From Oreocharis arfaki (lineage: Eukaryota; Chordata; Aves; Passeriformes; Paramythiidae): a stretch of 64,000 bases of DNA. Positions within the stretch are counted from its first letter, which is position 1; every line of letters starts with the position of its first letter. The stretch lies in contig VZRR01002778.1 of assembly GCA_013398015.1 (NCBI GenBank), forward strand, positions 310,001 to 374,000, read 5' to 3'. Under the pieces are notes generated by a model. It saw only the letters and a program-made list of their open reading frames with translations, did not search any database and was not told the DNA's origin. Both the position numbers and the translations under genes were made by a program. Positions 38,211 to 50,919 of this stretch are shown one piece after another.

Positions 38211-38645
38211 GCTCCAGTGACCCTATGGGTGCCCCACTTGGTTCCCTACACACCCCTCACTCACAGAGTCACACCACGTTTCCTTACCAGCTCAACTCCA
38301 GGCTTTCCATAGCAGAGTCTCAGACCTCTGGATCCTTTCAGTAATTTAATCATGGTACAATAACAGAATAACAGCTGGAGCTGGTGCCTCCAAAAGAGGC
38401 ACCCCAAGCAAAGGAACCCTGGGGCTTTTACACCCTCACAAAGTGCAGGGAAGTCTGTGGTCTCCCAGCTGAGTCCTCAGCTCCTGCCGTGTCTCTGAGC
38501 GTCCGGTCCCCTGGCTGGCACCACAGGTCCCTGTGCCCTTTGCTGTGCAAAGGTTGGTTCCAGTTCATGGTCTCTTGTCTGGGGCTGTCACCACCCAGAG
38601 CTCAGCCTGGAGCTGGCACTGCAGCTGCTCACCGAGCTACCGGCA

Positions 38646-41189
38646 CTGAGTGCATTCCTCGACAGGATTCTCCATACACTTTCCCAGTATCTGGTCTGTC
38701 TGCACCTGTTTGTGTGTGTGGACACACTGACGGAAAATACCTGCTGTCACCATTTGTACAGAAGACATATCACACAAAAAATGGAATTATGCCTGATTCT
38801 TCTAATTCTGAGGTTGTTTGTCCTGCAAGTTTGTAATGCACTGGAGCTGGAATGACCAGTCCTTTGTCAGCATTTGTTGTATCTCTGCAGCATGACTCCT
38901 CCTGATGAGTAATTCTTTTTATAGAGTTATTTTACAGCACCTTCTGATATCTTTAATAGTAATAAGGTGCCTAGATACCAGCTGTCTAAAAATACCTAAG
39001 ACGGTCTGATAGACTGAATAGGCACAAAGAGTGAAGTCACGAAGACAGAACTGAAAAACAAGGTAAAAGATTTGGAAAGTGCTAAAGCAAATCAAGTATT
39101 CCAGAAACTGCAGTTTGATATAAAATCTTGAGGAAAAAAATCTAGAAAGTACATGGAAAAATGAAGCAAACTTATTAAAAGAAAAAAACTATGTTAAATA
39201 ATGAAGAGTTCACCATGTAAGCAGAGGTGTGGGAAAGTGTTAAAATATGAAGCAGCTGGATGTACATTATAAATGCAGTATGGAGACACTGAAAACATAA
39301 CCATAACCTTTTCATTCTGTCTTCTTTAGCAATGTTTAACTCTTTACTGAGATAGAGGCCCAGAACTGGTTGTTTTCTGGAATTTTTGCAGTCCTGCATT
39401 TGATATGCTGATGCCTGTGGTTCTTATATTCATCAAAGATTGAATATCATGTGCACTTTTTGATCAATAATAAAGTAATAGCAAGAAACAGAAAAAAAGG
39501 TATGCAAATAGTTTAGATTATTTTCAGTCTTCTTTAAAGAGAAGCCATTAGTAGAACAATTGTCATTTGTCATAACATCTACTGTACCTCGTGGCTCTTT
39601 ATAATAAATATGTTTCCACCAGAACATAAACTATACAGTTTACATATATGTACACACGATCTTTTGATCTGTCTTCAAAGCTTGTTTGCTAAGGCTCCGT
39701 AGCTTGATCCTAATGTGCTGTATGCTATCCACACTCGTGGCAGATTGAACTGTATGACTTAGTCATATTCATTTTTAAAATGCTCAGGAGCTTGCCAGTG
39801 AGCAGACTGCCTGTGATCTCTACAGCTGGTGGAACATCTCTTTGGCCAGTAGCTGACTGCTTTTTATCCACTCATGGTAAAACTGGCAGACCCATCTCCA
39901 TTAGCAGGCAAATCTCTAAATGCTGCCTTGCTCATTCATTAGTTTTACATTGTGATCTTTGACCACATTTATAACCTTTCTTCTTAACTCTGTATCTGAC
40001 TAAATATCTGTTTTCTATACTACTTTGTGTTCTACCCAGAGTTTTTCAAGGATACTATGAAAAGAAACCAAGCAGTTCCTTGATGGAAGAAAATATTGTG
40101 CAAAAGCTCTGAAAATCAAGATTATCATCTGATGATAAGAAGCCTTCAGACAATTTTGCATCAGTCAGATACAATTCCAATGTTACAGCATTCACCCAGA
40201 AGTCTTCCCCGTTCTTAAAATTTTTGCAGATAAGGGGAGACAAGGAGACCTCAGAATGTGATCAAATACAAAAAAAATTTACTTGTAGAAGATAAATACA
40301 ATAGGTAAGTGTAATTGCACTTATTTACATGCAGAAGCCTGTAGGATAACTTTATGTCCCTGTATATAATGAACTTCTTAGGAGTCTTCGAAGGTTATAA
40401 ATCATTCAGGGACAAATTGTAAGCAATGTTTCTCTAAATCAGGGTGCATTTGTCGCCTAATATGGGAAGCTGGCAGCTCTTTAAAGTGAGACTTTGTTTA
40501 CTGTACACCTAGAGATCTTCTGAGAAGAGTGAAAACCTGCAGGTGTAATTTACCATCTACAAGGCACTACATATTTCAGGATTCCCCACAGAAACTCAAT
40601 TTGGGAATGTGCTGTAAAGGTTTCTCCTAGTGAGACATTGGTATCCCACTGAACTTTAATGATTGCTTGTGGGTTAAAACTAGAGGGGTATATCAACTCT
40701 CAGAAAAAAATTTGAATCAGCTTATCAAGACTCCTGCAGATAAAAGGCCTCCTACTTATCTCTGATAGACCTGATTGTGCCTTATTGTTCCACAGCTTTA
40801 AATATTCTGCTCGTTAATGGTAAGATAATTATCATTCCACCAACTCTGACAAAGCCACCATTTTTCAAAGTAACATTCTATACAAGATGTGGAGAAAAAA
40901 AGAAAACATTTAGACAAGACTTTTAATAAGATGAACTTGCACATGAATTTTGAGAGCACGAGTCTTACTCACTTTCAGTTCTAGTTTAATTTAGCACCAC
41001 TACACTTCAGCAGAAGTTTAATGCATCTTAGTTAGACCAGAAAAATGCACAATTATTTTTTAAATACTACGTACAGGTATGCCTGGTAGACTAGTGGATA
41101 AATTATAACTTGAGTAAGTATAAATATATGTACGTATGTACACATCTACACACAAATATATGCACATTGGGAGGTATTTAAAAGACTTG
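38646..41189. other. AT-rich non-coding stretch
   Basis: No repeat or gene recognised. Minus-strand frames at 39433-39627 and 40055-40243 have protein-like stretches and an acceptor-like AG upstream, but no donor or phase-compatible partner. Confidence 0.4.
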
Positions 41190-41302
41190 TAGAAGCGGCA
41201 GTTGGGGACATGGCTTAGTGGTGGACTTGGCAGCATTAAATTTATATTTAGACTTGATGATTGCAAAGGTCTTTTCCAACTTAAATTATTCTATGATTCT
41301 AA
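41190..41302 (+). mobile_element. CR1 LINE 3' end, short
   Basis: The sequence ACATGGCTTAGTGGTGGACT, then GACTTGATGATTGCAAAGG, TCTTTTCCAACTTAAATTA and the tail TTCTATGATTCT, is a standard avian CR1 3' terminus. Only the last 110 bp are present, as is usual for 5'-truncated CR1. Confidence 0.85.
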
Positions 41303-42045
41303 GATATGCAGATGACACCATGCTGCGGACACCAGCTAGTACGCTCATGTGCAGGACTGCCATCCAGAGGGACCCACACAGGCTGGAGGAATGGGCCAAT
41401 GGGACCCTTACAAAATTCAGTGAAGGCGAAGTCCTGCACCTGTAAAGAAACCACCCCCTCCAACGACACAGCCTGGGGATTGCCAGGCTGGAGCAGCACT
41501 CTGGAAGAGGCTCTGGAGATGCTGGTGGGCAGTACCCAAGCAGCAGAGAGGGCCACCACCCTCCTTGTGTGCATTAGCAGGGGCACAGTCAGTCAATTAA
41601 AGGAAGGCATTATCTCCCTCTGTAGAGGATTGGGATCACCTTCAGGACATTTTCCTCAGCTTTGGGCCATTCTGTACAACAAAAGTGCAAATGTAGAGGA
41701 CAGGGACCAAGCCGGGAGGGACTGGATCACTAAGCCTCTAAGCAGAGGCTGCACAACCAGCGCTTGCTCAGCCTGGAGAATTTTTCCCTGGATGGGACTT
41801 AAGATTAGTCCCCAGGACGTTCAGGGATGTCGTTGAGAAGATGGAGCCAGGGTCTTCATGGCGGTGCATGGATGGGAGACAACGCATATCAACTGAAATG
41901 AGATGTTCAGATTGGATGTAAAGAGGAATGTTTTCCCCATGAGGAAAGTCTGTCAGGTCTCCCAGAGAGGTCAGGCAGGTGTGGAGTGTTTCAAGACCAG
42001 ACTGGGTAAACCATTGAGCAACCTGGACTGATCTCCCACCTGAGT
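41303..42045 (+). mobile_element. CR1 LINE, internal ORF2 fragment starting at the reverse-transcriptase active site
   Basis: Directly after the previous CR1 tail the sequence encodes YADDT, the catalytic FADD/YADD-type motif of the CR1 reverse transcriptase. Then comes AIQRDPHRLEEWANGTLTKF, the usual segment following it. DNA matching downstream ORF2 (the GGGCCATTCTGTAC and GGGATGTCGTTGAGAAG areas) and 3'-region motifs (CCCAGAGAGGTCAGGCAGGT) follow to about 42045. Frames are broken by stops and shifts. The very 3' tail is missing. It is inactive. This is the only place in the window where part of a reverse transcriptase catalytic domain remains. Confidence 0.8.
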
Positions 42046-45000
42046 TATGCCATGATACCATAATGTACTATATATTTAAGCACTATATTAGTATCTGTAT
42101 TATTACTAGATATGTTAGAGAAATTAATTGACAAGACTAGATGAGCTATACTAGTAGAATATGCTAAGTTATATAGAGAATTTAATTGCAAAGACAATGT
42201 ATGAAAAGTTCTTAAACCAGCTGCTTCCCCAAGATCATGATTTCTACAGGTGCTTGAGATTGAGGAAAATTTGATATACTCATATCATTTACTGAATCGA
42301 AAAGTGAAACTAGGCACTTGAGGGCATATTGCTAGGCTGGGATCCTTTCTTGTGCTCAATCCCACAGAAACTATTTCTGAGCAGCAGGATGGAGTTTAAT
42401 GTTTGCCTACTAAAAAATTGAGCAAAAAATACTAACAAATGCTATGAAGAGTGCTCACTTCATCAAATGGAGGTATTTTAAGTATGCAGAAACAGAATTT
42501 TTCTACTTGGACTTTTGTACTTGGACTTTTTCATAAACTGACAAAATACATATTAAGAGTATTGTATTTGAAGTTTTACATGTGATGTTTTAAAACATCC
42601 CTGATTGCAAATCAAAACTGATTTACTTTGTCTGCATAAGCAAAAGACAATTTCCATTTTCTTCCAAGAACAATGTCAATAAATAGCCAGCCAAGCAGTA
42701 CTTACTAGGAAATGGCATAACTTTTTAAATATCCATGCAGATATAAATAAAATAAACTATGTTTTCTCAGATCTTATATTTCAACTTTCACTAAAACATT
42801 ATGAACAGGTCTAATAAACCAAAATTTACTTCAGTACAAAAAAAACCCCACACCCTCCAGGTAATTTTATAAGGCAGAATGCTGTTCTGTTCACCTCTGC
42901 ATTTTCCTTTTCATTACTTTTCTATTATCTAGTTTATATTCCTTACAGTTTATGCCCAATGGCTGAGATAATGGAGTTAGCCAAAAGGTAGTTACAAGAA
43001 GTGTTTAAACTAACATATATTGGTATGTGTATAAAATCAATGGCAAAAATTATTGTCAGAAGGTGTTTTAAAGCAACAAAAAGCAGGGTATATAGTAAAG
43101 CCAGATATAGGGGGAAAACCACCCCATTTTGTTAAATATATTTATATAACTATGAATATAGCCTTATGACAACAGGACAAAGTCTTGCTCATGGGAATAG
43201 TGCTCCGTTATTTAATTGGGATTGCTGAGAATCGATATGAGCAAGAAGCTGGTGGATTATGCTTTTGCTTTAAAAAAAAAAAAAGCATTTTTATACATCA
43301 TATAGATTTTTGTTATGAAAATAAAGAGAATATTTGTTCAGAAATGCAATGAAGTTTCGCATTCTATCTTATACCAATCTCCTTGATTTAAAAATAACCT
43401 AATCTACACATCGTTCATTGCAAACAAAAATTCCTAGGATGGACTATGTTAGATCGTGCCTCATGAAGGCACTGCTTTCTTTGCTACAGGAATCTTTTAT
43501 GATATTAATGTGAGTACTAAAACCACAGTTGGTCAGAAATCAGTCTTAGAAGTCTGTTATCTCTGGTTCAGAGAATATATTTAACCTTGAAAATATGAAC
43601 ATAGCGATCACTTTCAGAAATTATCGTATTTTATAAAGACTTCTTCCTTCAAGCTTTTAGGTATAGCTTGGCATACTTCTCTCTTTTGAAAGGGAATAGA
43701 CAATCCACTTACTTAAAACAAGAATTTAATCAAATTAAAATTAGATTTGGAATGTCACCTAGACTTCTGTGTGTTATCCCTTTCAAACTGTGTTAAACAG
43801 CAAAAACTTTAAGGACTCCTGTGCTTGAGTTTTCTAATGTTAACTTGTCCCTTGGGATATTACACTTGGGTTCTGTTCCGCAGAACACTTATACTTAGCT
43901 TGTTCATTTAACTGATCTTGAACTGAAGAGTAGATTCAGTGTAGATGATGTTTCTTCAATCCCAAAAAACTTTGAAAAATCGGAACATTTTAAAAATAAA
44001 ATTTAAACTACTCTCTCTCTCTTTTTAATTTTTTTTTTAAGGAATCTCTCAGAGACCACAGGTAAAAGCAGAAATGAAAAGGCACGATCCAGCAAAGCCA
44101 GTAGATTTGTGGTTGAAGAAGACACCAAGGACAGAAAGAATCAATCCCCCTAACTGGAATGGCAAGCATGGATAGTCTGTCTTGGCATAATCAGTAATTT
44201 GATTTCCCATTACAGGAGTGAAGTCTGAACATCCTCTGCCATTTGAGTAAGGCACAGAGGAGGAGAGCAGAGCTCCTCCAGCTGAGCCAGTAATCAATTC
44301 ATAACACCAGGAAACTCAGTTCTATACTAAGAACTTATCAAAGTTGACAAAAATTGGCATCCTGAACAAAGAGTTTTTGATAGTTTTGCCTAAATATGTG
44401 TTTTCTGCTGGACAACGGTATTAATGAACTTTTTTCTGCTATGTTACAGCTCTAATCGTGCTGCTGGGAAAACAGATGTCCATGAGGTACTGTCATGACC
44501 ACGTGTGTTGCTTGGACTTCTTTGCACTTACAGGGTTTTTGGATGTCCAACATCCTTTACTTTGGTGTGCTTACTTTGTCTATAGACCATGTCAGAGAGA
44601 AATCACGTTTGTGGTGACCACTGGCAGTGCTGCAGCTACAACACTCAACTATAGCCAAATGTAACTGATATATAAGCACCACGCCATAGCACTACTGATT
44701 TTCATCAGTGGTAGTCTTATTTTCCAATAGACTCAACGCATCCACTGAGTATGCACAACACGACTTTTCAGGCAGCAGCAATGTTCCACTCATGCTCTCT
44801 ATTCCTCTATTGAGAATGGTTAGGAAAAGGGAATGCCAGTCATTTAGGAGTTTCTCATGTAAAGTTTTTGTTTCAAGTTCCAGTGATGTAGAGATCCCAT
44901 CCATTTCTCCACCACTATTGCTACAAAGTATTTTTTAGGCTGTGTACATTTGAATTTATTCTAGACACGCATGATGACCTTTCTGCCAATGAAACCCAGC

Positions 45001-48000
45001 TACCAGTGGAATTTTAGACTGGGTATAAAATAATGGATACAGGCATCTCCAAAATTCCTGTTTATTTGAAATAATATTCCTTTTCCAAGAGTCATCTAAG
45101 TATATTGCTAAGTGCTTGAAAACTACAAAGTAATCATCTGTCACCTATCCAGCATGCTCTAGTACACAGTGTAAGGTAAGAAACCACTCTCCCTCAACAG
45201 GTTTAAAAGAGCTGCCTGTATTGTGATTGGTTAGATAATATTCAAAATCTGTTTCAAATCAGAGGTGAAATTGATTTATACATTCAGTAATATGTTTTGG
45301 GTATTTTTTTCCCAAAATATTTCCTGTGTCCATGGATTGAGATGGAATAAATGACGAAAGATGGATTTCATTCTGCAGAAGTTCATGCAGTGTTTTTAGC
45401 TAAATATTTGTCGAAAATAATATTTTTCATTGTTTCCTCCTTCAGCTAAACTCACTTTTCCTATCTTTTCAGTCCTTTACCCCTGAGACTTTCCATACAG
45501 CTTGGAAATTCCTTTGCCCTAGCATTTTCTATCTGTTCCAGAAACAGCTTTGCTTTTCCAGAATCTTGTTTCAGCCTCTTTATGAAAGGACTGACTCTAT
45601 CAGAAGCTTCCATTCTTTCAGCTATCTCCAAATAGGAAGATTTAATTATTCCTTCATTTAACCTGAAAGGGAGTTGATCTAGCATGCTATCATCTTCAGT
45701 GAAATGTGATTGTTGATAGACTAAACATGTTATTATCAACAAACAATACCACTAAATGCAGTGAGAGAAGAATATTAAGGACTAATGTTTTGAACTAGAG
45801 AGCAGAATAAAATACTTGCGGCTTTATTATTCTTATTCTTTTATCGTCTTTCATAACAGAAGCTGTGGATGTCAGATACTGGCCTTTTGGTACATTTGGT
45901 TAAATGGGTACTTATTTTATATTATAATAATATCAATAAATAACACTATGCAATCCATACATGGATCATAAAATATCACTTTAATTAAAGAACTCATTAA
46001 ATAACTACAAGATTGATTACATTATCCAAGTGTGTTTTCACCAGCAATTTTACCAGGAAGACAAAGGAGGAGAAGACAGATAAAAATATATATAATCACA
46101 TCCTCCCAGGAAGTGTTTTCTCTTCCTGTTGGGGTCACAGAGCAAGATATGTCTGTTTCTCAATGTATGTGCGAGGACCTGTTCATTTGACAAGGCTATT
46201 ACTGGTAGGCAAGGTTAGATGTTCCCTGTGTGTCAGAGAGCTAGTCCACAGCAATTTGTTTGTGCTTAATTGCAGGTGTCAGTTCTTGAGAAATTATTTT
46301 TCTTTGTCCTTCATATGTCTGATGACCACATATTTATTCATAGCTTAATATCAACAGTTTGAAACTCAGAGCGGGTAGCTCCACGGGCCACATGCTACTG
46401 ATTCAACCAGGAGAGCATCAGTGTTCTCGCTATCACTGTTAGCGTGTACAATAAACTCCGGGGAAAAATTGTCTCAAAAAACTCAGTGCAAACGTGCACC
46501 GAAGAATAGCAGGTCATGAACACCCTGGTTACTCATACACGTAAACCTCCCACACATAGAATTGACACAATTTGATTGTCAGGGTCTGTGTCAACACAAT
46601 GTATCATTTACTTGTCTCTCCACAATGACCGTAAAGCCTCTGGAGTGGTTATATCTTTCACAGAATACAACAATTGTCTAGGATTTTTTCAAAGTACAGA
46701 TAAATCTCTACAGTTATTCTGGATTTTTTATCCTCATAATATTTCTTCTGACAAAATAATTGATTTCCTTTCCTTTTTTTAATGTTGAGAATGTACTTTT
46801 CTTTTCAACTAAAAATTTTGATATTTTATGTGAAAATTTAAAACAAAATGGCATTCTGAAATGTAAACACAGTGACATTTTGAAAACGTTTTATTTGAAT
46901 CAATTTTTAGAAACAAAACATTTCACTTTCTTCAGTGAACTCCTTCTAGCATAATTTTTTGGCATGTCAAAATTGTTATATTTCAAGATAAACCAAGTAT
47001 TTCCAAAGAACTCTTTATGGAGCATGAGCCCTGTTTTTCACATTGCTCTATCTTTTTTCTTTAGACATATTTGTGACAAGTTACCCCTCCCAAAAGTTTT
47101 CCATGTTTTTCTTCCCTATCTCAGTGTTTCTCCATTGACCAGCAGTTTGCTAAGTTACGAGAATTCTCAGAAAGTTATGAGATTTATCAGAATTGTTGCT
47201 TTAGTTTCTGACCATAAAAGCTCTAACCTCTGTGAAAGTCTGAAAAATCATTCTCTTACAGGGATAAGAAGATTGAACATCCTCAAATACACTTTTTTAT
47301 ACAGGTAAGTAATTTCATGCTCTCAGTGAGCTCCATCATAGTAGATTGATTTACTTATCTCAGTAAAGCTGTATGTATGTATATTTCCAAGACTCTAGCT
47401 GTTGCACAGTTAAAAAGTCCAAGCTTGTAGCTGAGAAATGTGAAGAACAGGAGCTATTTTAATGGTATCTGTAAAGTTTGAAACTTACCATTGTATTGTA
47501 TTATCTTAGTTTATATATTTTACATATTTTTATGTAATTATATGTTCTGTATTTTTATGTACTTTTATTGCATTTGCATAATAGCCTGCTAGCAAATGCT
47601 TCATGAAGACAGAAATAACCCAAACCAGCACCACCTCCACCAAAAATCTCACTACCAAGAGAAAAAATCTGGCCTTTTCAGGACTTACTCCCACACGGGT
47701 TTAACAAGTCTTCACCACTTATCAGAGTGAAAAGTATTCAGTCACTTCAGAGTAAGTGAGGTTGTTATTTGAGTTAATATGCTATATAACACACCTCCAA
47801 AGTAGAAATGGTGAATGTTTAGGCTGCAGGTTTGTCCTAGTCAGGATGTAACATTACTTGGAATAGAAGGAGGATGATATTTTAAGAACTAGCAGGGTTC
47901 AATAAACACTAAGATATATCATTTTTAAATTGGTATGTAAGCAAAACCTGTTATTGAAACAACAGGATTTGGAAATTTTTCAATTATATTATGTGAAACT

Positions 48001-50810
48001 TATTTTTAAACATAGATTTTCCTTTAGCTTAAGATATTATTAAGCACCAAAAGAAATATATTGTTCATTTCAAAATAAGGGTTATAAGACATAAAACATT
48101 CTCATTAGTAGATCCTATGGGCATATTTTTAGTATAAGGCATACTATCAAAATAAAGGAGCATTTGAAAGAAAAATTGTGACCAAAAAATGATATTTGCC
48201 ACATATTTAGATCTCTTCAGTGTTGACTGTGATGCTTTGGATGAATTACTGCATGTAATGTATTCATTTGGCTGGCTTGAACATAGTTTAGAGTAATGTT
48301 TTTTGTCATATTTCTTTCCTTATTTCTGTTTTTTTAACGGACTTTCTATTATCATGTGATTCTGGTTTAGTCGTTTTAAAAAAGGAAAGCTTAGGAGAAA
48401 TCTTAAATTTTAAACTTAGTGGACTCTAAGCTGTTCAATTAAAATTCAAACAGCTGAAAAAACCACCCCAAAACCAAAAGCAAAGTTTATTTCTATTGCT
48501 CTTCTGAAAAATACTGGGGCATTTTCTATTCTGTAGAAACTGAGGAAGATAGAGTTTTTTAGAAATATTGATTATTTACATATTCAGTGATCCACGTCTT
48601 TGAACTATTGTGATCAAAAATGGCAGAGAGGCTTAAGTATCCTGAATTCTAGACCAAAGTCACCTCCATAAAACCATGTTGCCTGTCACTCTAATTAGGG
48701 TAGGTAAGACAGAAACAAGTATTTTGCTGTTCACAGTAATTTGCCTAATAACATTCACTTCACTGAAGCAAGCAAAAAGACAAGAGTCTTAAAGTAATAA
48801 ACATTAATATCATGCTAAGATAAATACTCCAGAGGCCTCTCCTAGCATTTAATGTCTTCTTAAAAAAAAAAAAGAGTTTGAATGACAGTGAGCTTTGAGC
48901 ATATTCTGTATATTCAAACCCATATAATTTACTTATGTTCTCTGCAATAAAGTGATTTCCTTAGGAAAGAATCACACATGACTGTACTGATAGAGCACTG
49001 CTCCAGTACATGCTGCCATCTGCCTCTTTTAAATCCAATCCTGTGGTCAAAAGATAAGTGAATAAAGTAAATGATAGTAAAAGAAACAAAACCTCAAACC
49101 AAACCAAAACAAAATCCCATCTGCTCTTACCGTGGAAGACAACCCCTGCTTCCAACTTGCTTTCTGCAAGTTTTCCCACCTGGGCTGACTTAGAACTGTG
49201 AGCAGATGCATCTTTCATGGGTATCCTAGGTGATGCTGATTTGAGTAGGGCTTAGGGAAAACTAAATAGATTTAAAAGGCATGCTTGTTTATTCTGTGCT
49301 TTCTCATTGTTTGAATTAATTCAACATTCTTGAAAATGCTTCGTATCCTTCAGTGTAAAGCAGATTCTATTTTCACGACTTGCACTGCAATCTCTTTGAC
49401 ACATGCTGGGTATCTGTGTCCAGAATGGGCAAAGTCAGTGACCCATACTCCTTAGTAACTGATGTTCAAGCTTTCTATTGTGCTCTTAAAAATGAATGTA
49501 TTTCAGTCCTGACCTTCATCACTTGTTCTGATCCCAGCCCTGAACCTTTTCTAACCAGAGACTGGCAGTCATAAATAATGTGCTACATTTTGTAATGGTT
49601 TTTTACTGTGAAAAGAATATCACATAGAAGTTGAATGAAATCATTGGCTGTATTTCTACTTGTGCTGACAGAAACATGGCTCTCAAATCTGAAAGTGCTT
49701 CACATGCTTTACACCCAGCCAACACAGGTCAAGCTCTAACACAGCTGTTACAAATAAAGATTCTTCATATGTAAAGAAAATGAGTAATGGAAAAGTTAAA
49801 TATTACAACCTTTGTTAGCATAATTCATAAAGAAAATTTCAAAAGAAAGTATCTGGGTAAGCCCTATGGATGATGATTCTTCTCTACAGTGGAGAGTCTT
49901 AAAGAGCCTTGTATTATCTTTATGGTGATTCTTAAGAAACTGGAATAAATTTCTCTGTTTCCAATGACAACATAAGATGGTGTTGTATGTTTGTGATCTT
50001 ATAATCAATCAGAAGGTTCTAGAGCATACTGTTGGATGAATCATTTAACCTTGATCCAATAATTAGTACACAAACGAATATCTGTATCCTTATACCTGTA
50101 CATATGCATGTGCGTGCAGAAATGCAAGCATGTTCATGTATGCACATGCATTTCACAAAGGTGAAGTGCTGAGTTAATAAGAAACACAGAGACGTTCAAC
50201 AAATGAGTTTGTATACATTTCCCCAGTATCTACATCTGCTTCAAATTCAGATATACTCAGATAACTTTCAAAAGTTTAATAACTGTACCTTTATTCTTAA
50301 CAAGATGAGTTAAAGACATTTGCTGTTCTTTAACATCAGACTAACGAGAAGCCTAGGAAATACAAACATTCTTCAGATAACATTCTGACTTTTGAATCAA
50401 GATTAAGGAAAAAAAAAGCTTGAAATTTTCTATAGCCATGGAAATTATGGAATGTATTGTAATCAAGTGGTCTTATCTTAAATGAATCAATGGTGTTGGA
50501 TGCTCTGAGGGTGCAGAGGTATATTAAAACTGACTTCCACTAACTAACTGTACAGTTGGAGTATTAGAAAACTGTTTAATTCAGAAGGCCCAGATCAGAG
50601 TTTGCATAAATTAGGGCTACAGAAGTTCCATTACTGCTGATTTATTGTGGCCTCAGGTAGGCCTTATGTGAAACACAGGCAATACAATGGCTTTGCAACA
50701 GCTCCATTTATGGAGCTGAGCTCAGCTCAAGAGAGAGATGGTATATCAGCAGCTTTTGAAGTACCTAACCCATTACAAAAACACATGAATAAATCTAAAA
50801 ATTTGCTAGA
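42046..50810. other. Long AT-rich non-coding stretch
   Basis: No interspersed repeat was identified. A run of minus-strand frames at 44049-44297, 44692-44904, 44956-45144 and 45461-45742 looks protein-like but is not joined in phase by good splice sites. Segment 46360-46560 is slightly richer in GC. An AG|GTAAGT motif at 47303-47310 is discussed under findings. Poly(A) occurs at about 48861-48872. Confidence 0.4.
50095..50155. repeat. Alternating purine-pyrimidine patch (CATG/TGCA words)
   Basis: Degenerate ATGCATG, GTGCGTGC and CATGTATGCACATGCAT words over about 60 bp. Confidence 0.5.
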
Positions 50811-50919
50811 TTCATAGAATTATAGAATCATAGGATTGCTTGGGCTGGAAAGGACCTTAAAAATTGTCTAGTTTCAACCCCCCTTCCATGGGACAGGGGG
50901 ACACCTTTCACTAGACCAT
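50811..50919 (-). mobile_element. CR1 LINE 3' end, minus strand
   Basis: TTCATAGAATTATAGAATCA, then TTGGGCTGGAAAGGACCTTA, TTTCAACCCCCCTTCCATGG and CACCTTTCACTAGACC, is the reverse complement of a common avian CR1 3' terminus. Only about 110 bp are present. Confidence 0.92.

Larger units (their letters stand above)
37480..38645 (-). mobile_element. Endogenous retrovirus remnant: 5' LTR plus leader, interrupted by a younger LTR (family copy C)
   Basis: On the minus strand the LTR runs from 38645 (TGCCGGTAGCTC) to about 38239. A leader follows that aligns with the leader of copy A at 15575-15697, including GAAACTTTCC and the GCAGGAGGCTC stretch read on the plus strand. That leader alignment is broken between 37567 and 38211 by an inserted element, annotated separately. 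The TATA box is mutated to TGTAAAAG. Similarity may extend a little left of 37480. No viral genes are recognisable. Confidence 0.75.

Noticed and set aside
41306..41836. 176-codon + frame, the longest real frame in the window
   Set aside because: It lies within the decayed CR1 ORF2 fragment but in a different frame from the YADDT reading, so it is a shadow frame in repeat DNA.
44030..44065. T-rich acceptor, GAATCTCTCAGAGACCACAG and GTAAAA as a 20-nt exon
   Set aside because: Too short, with a weak donor and no neighbouring exon on the + strand.
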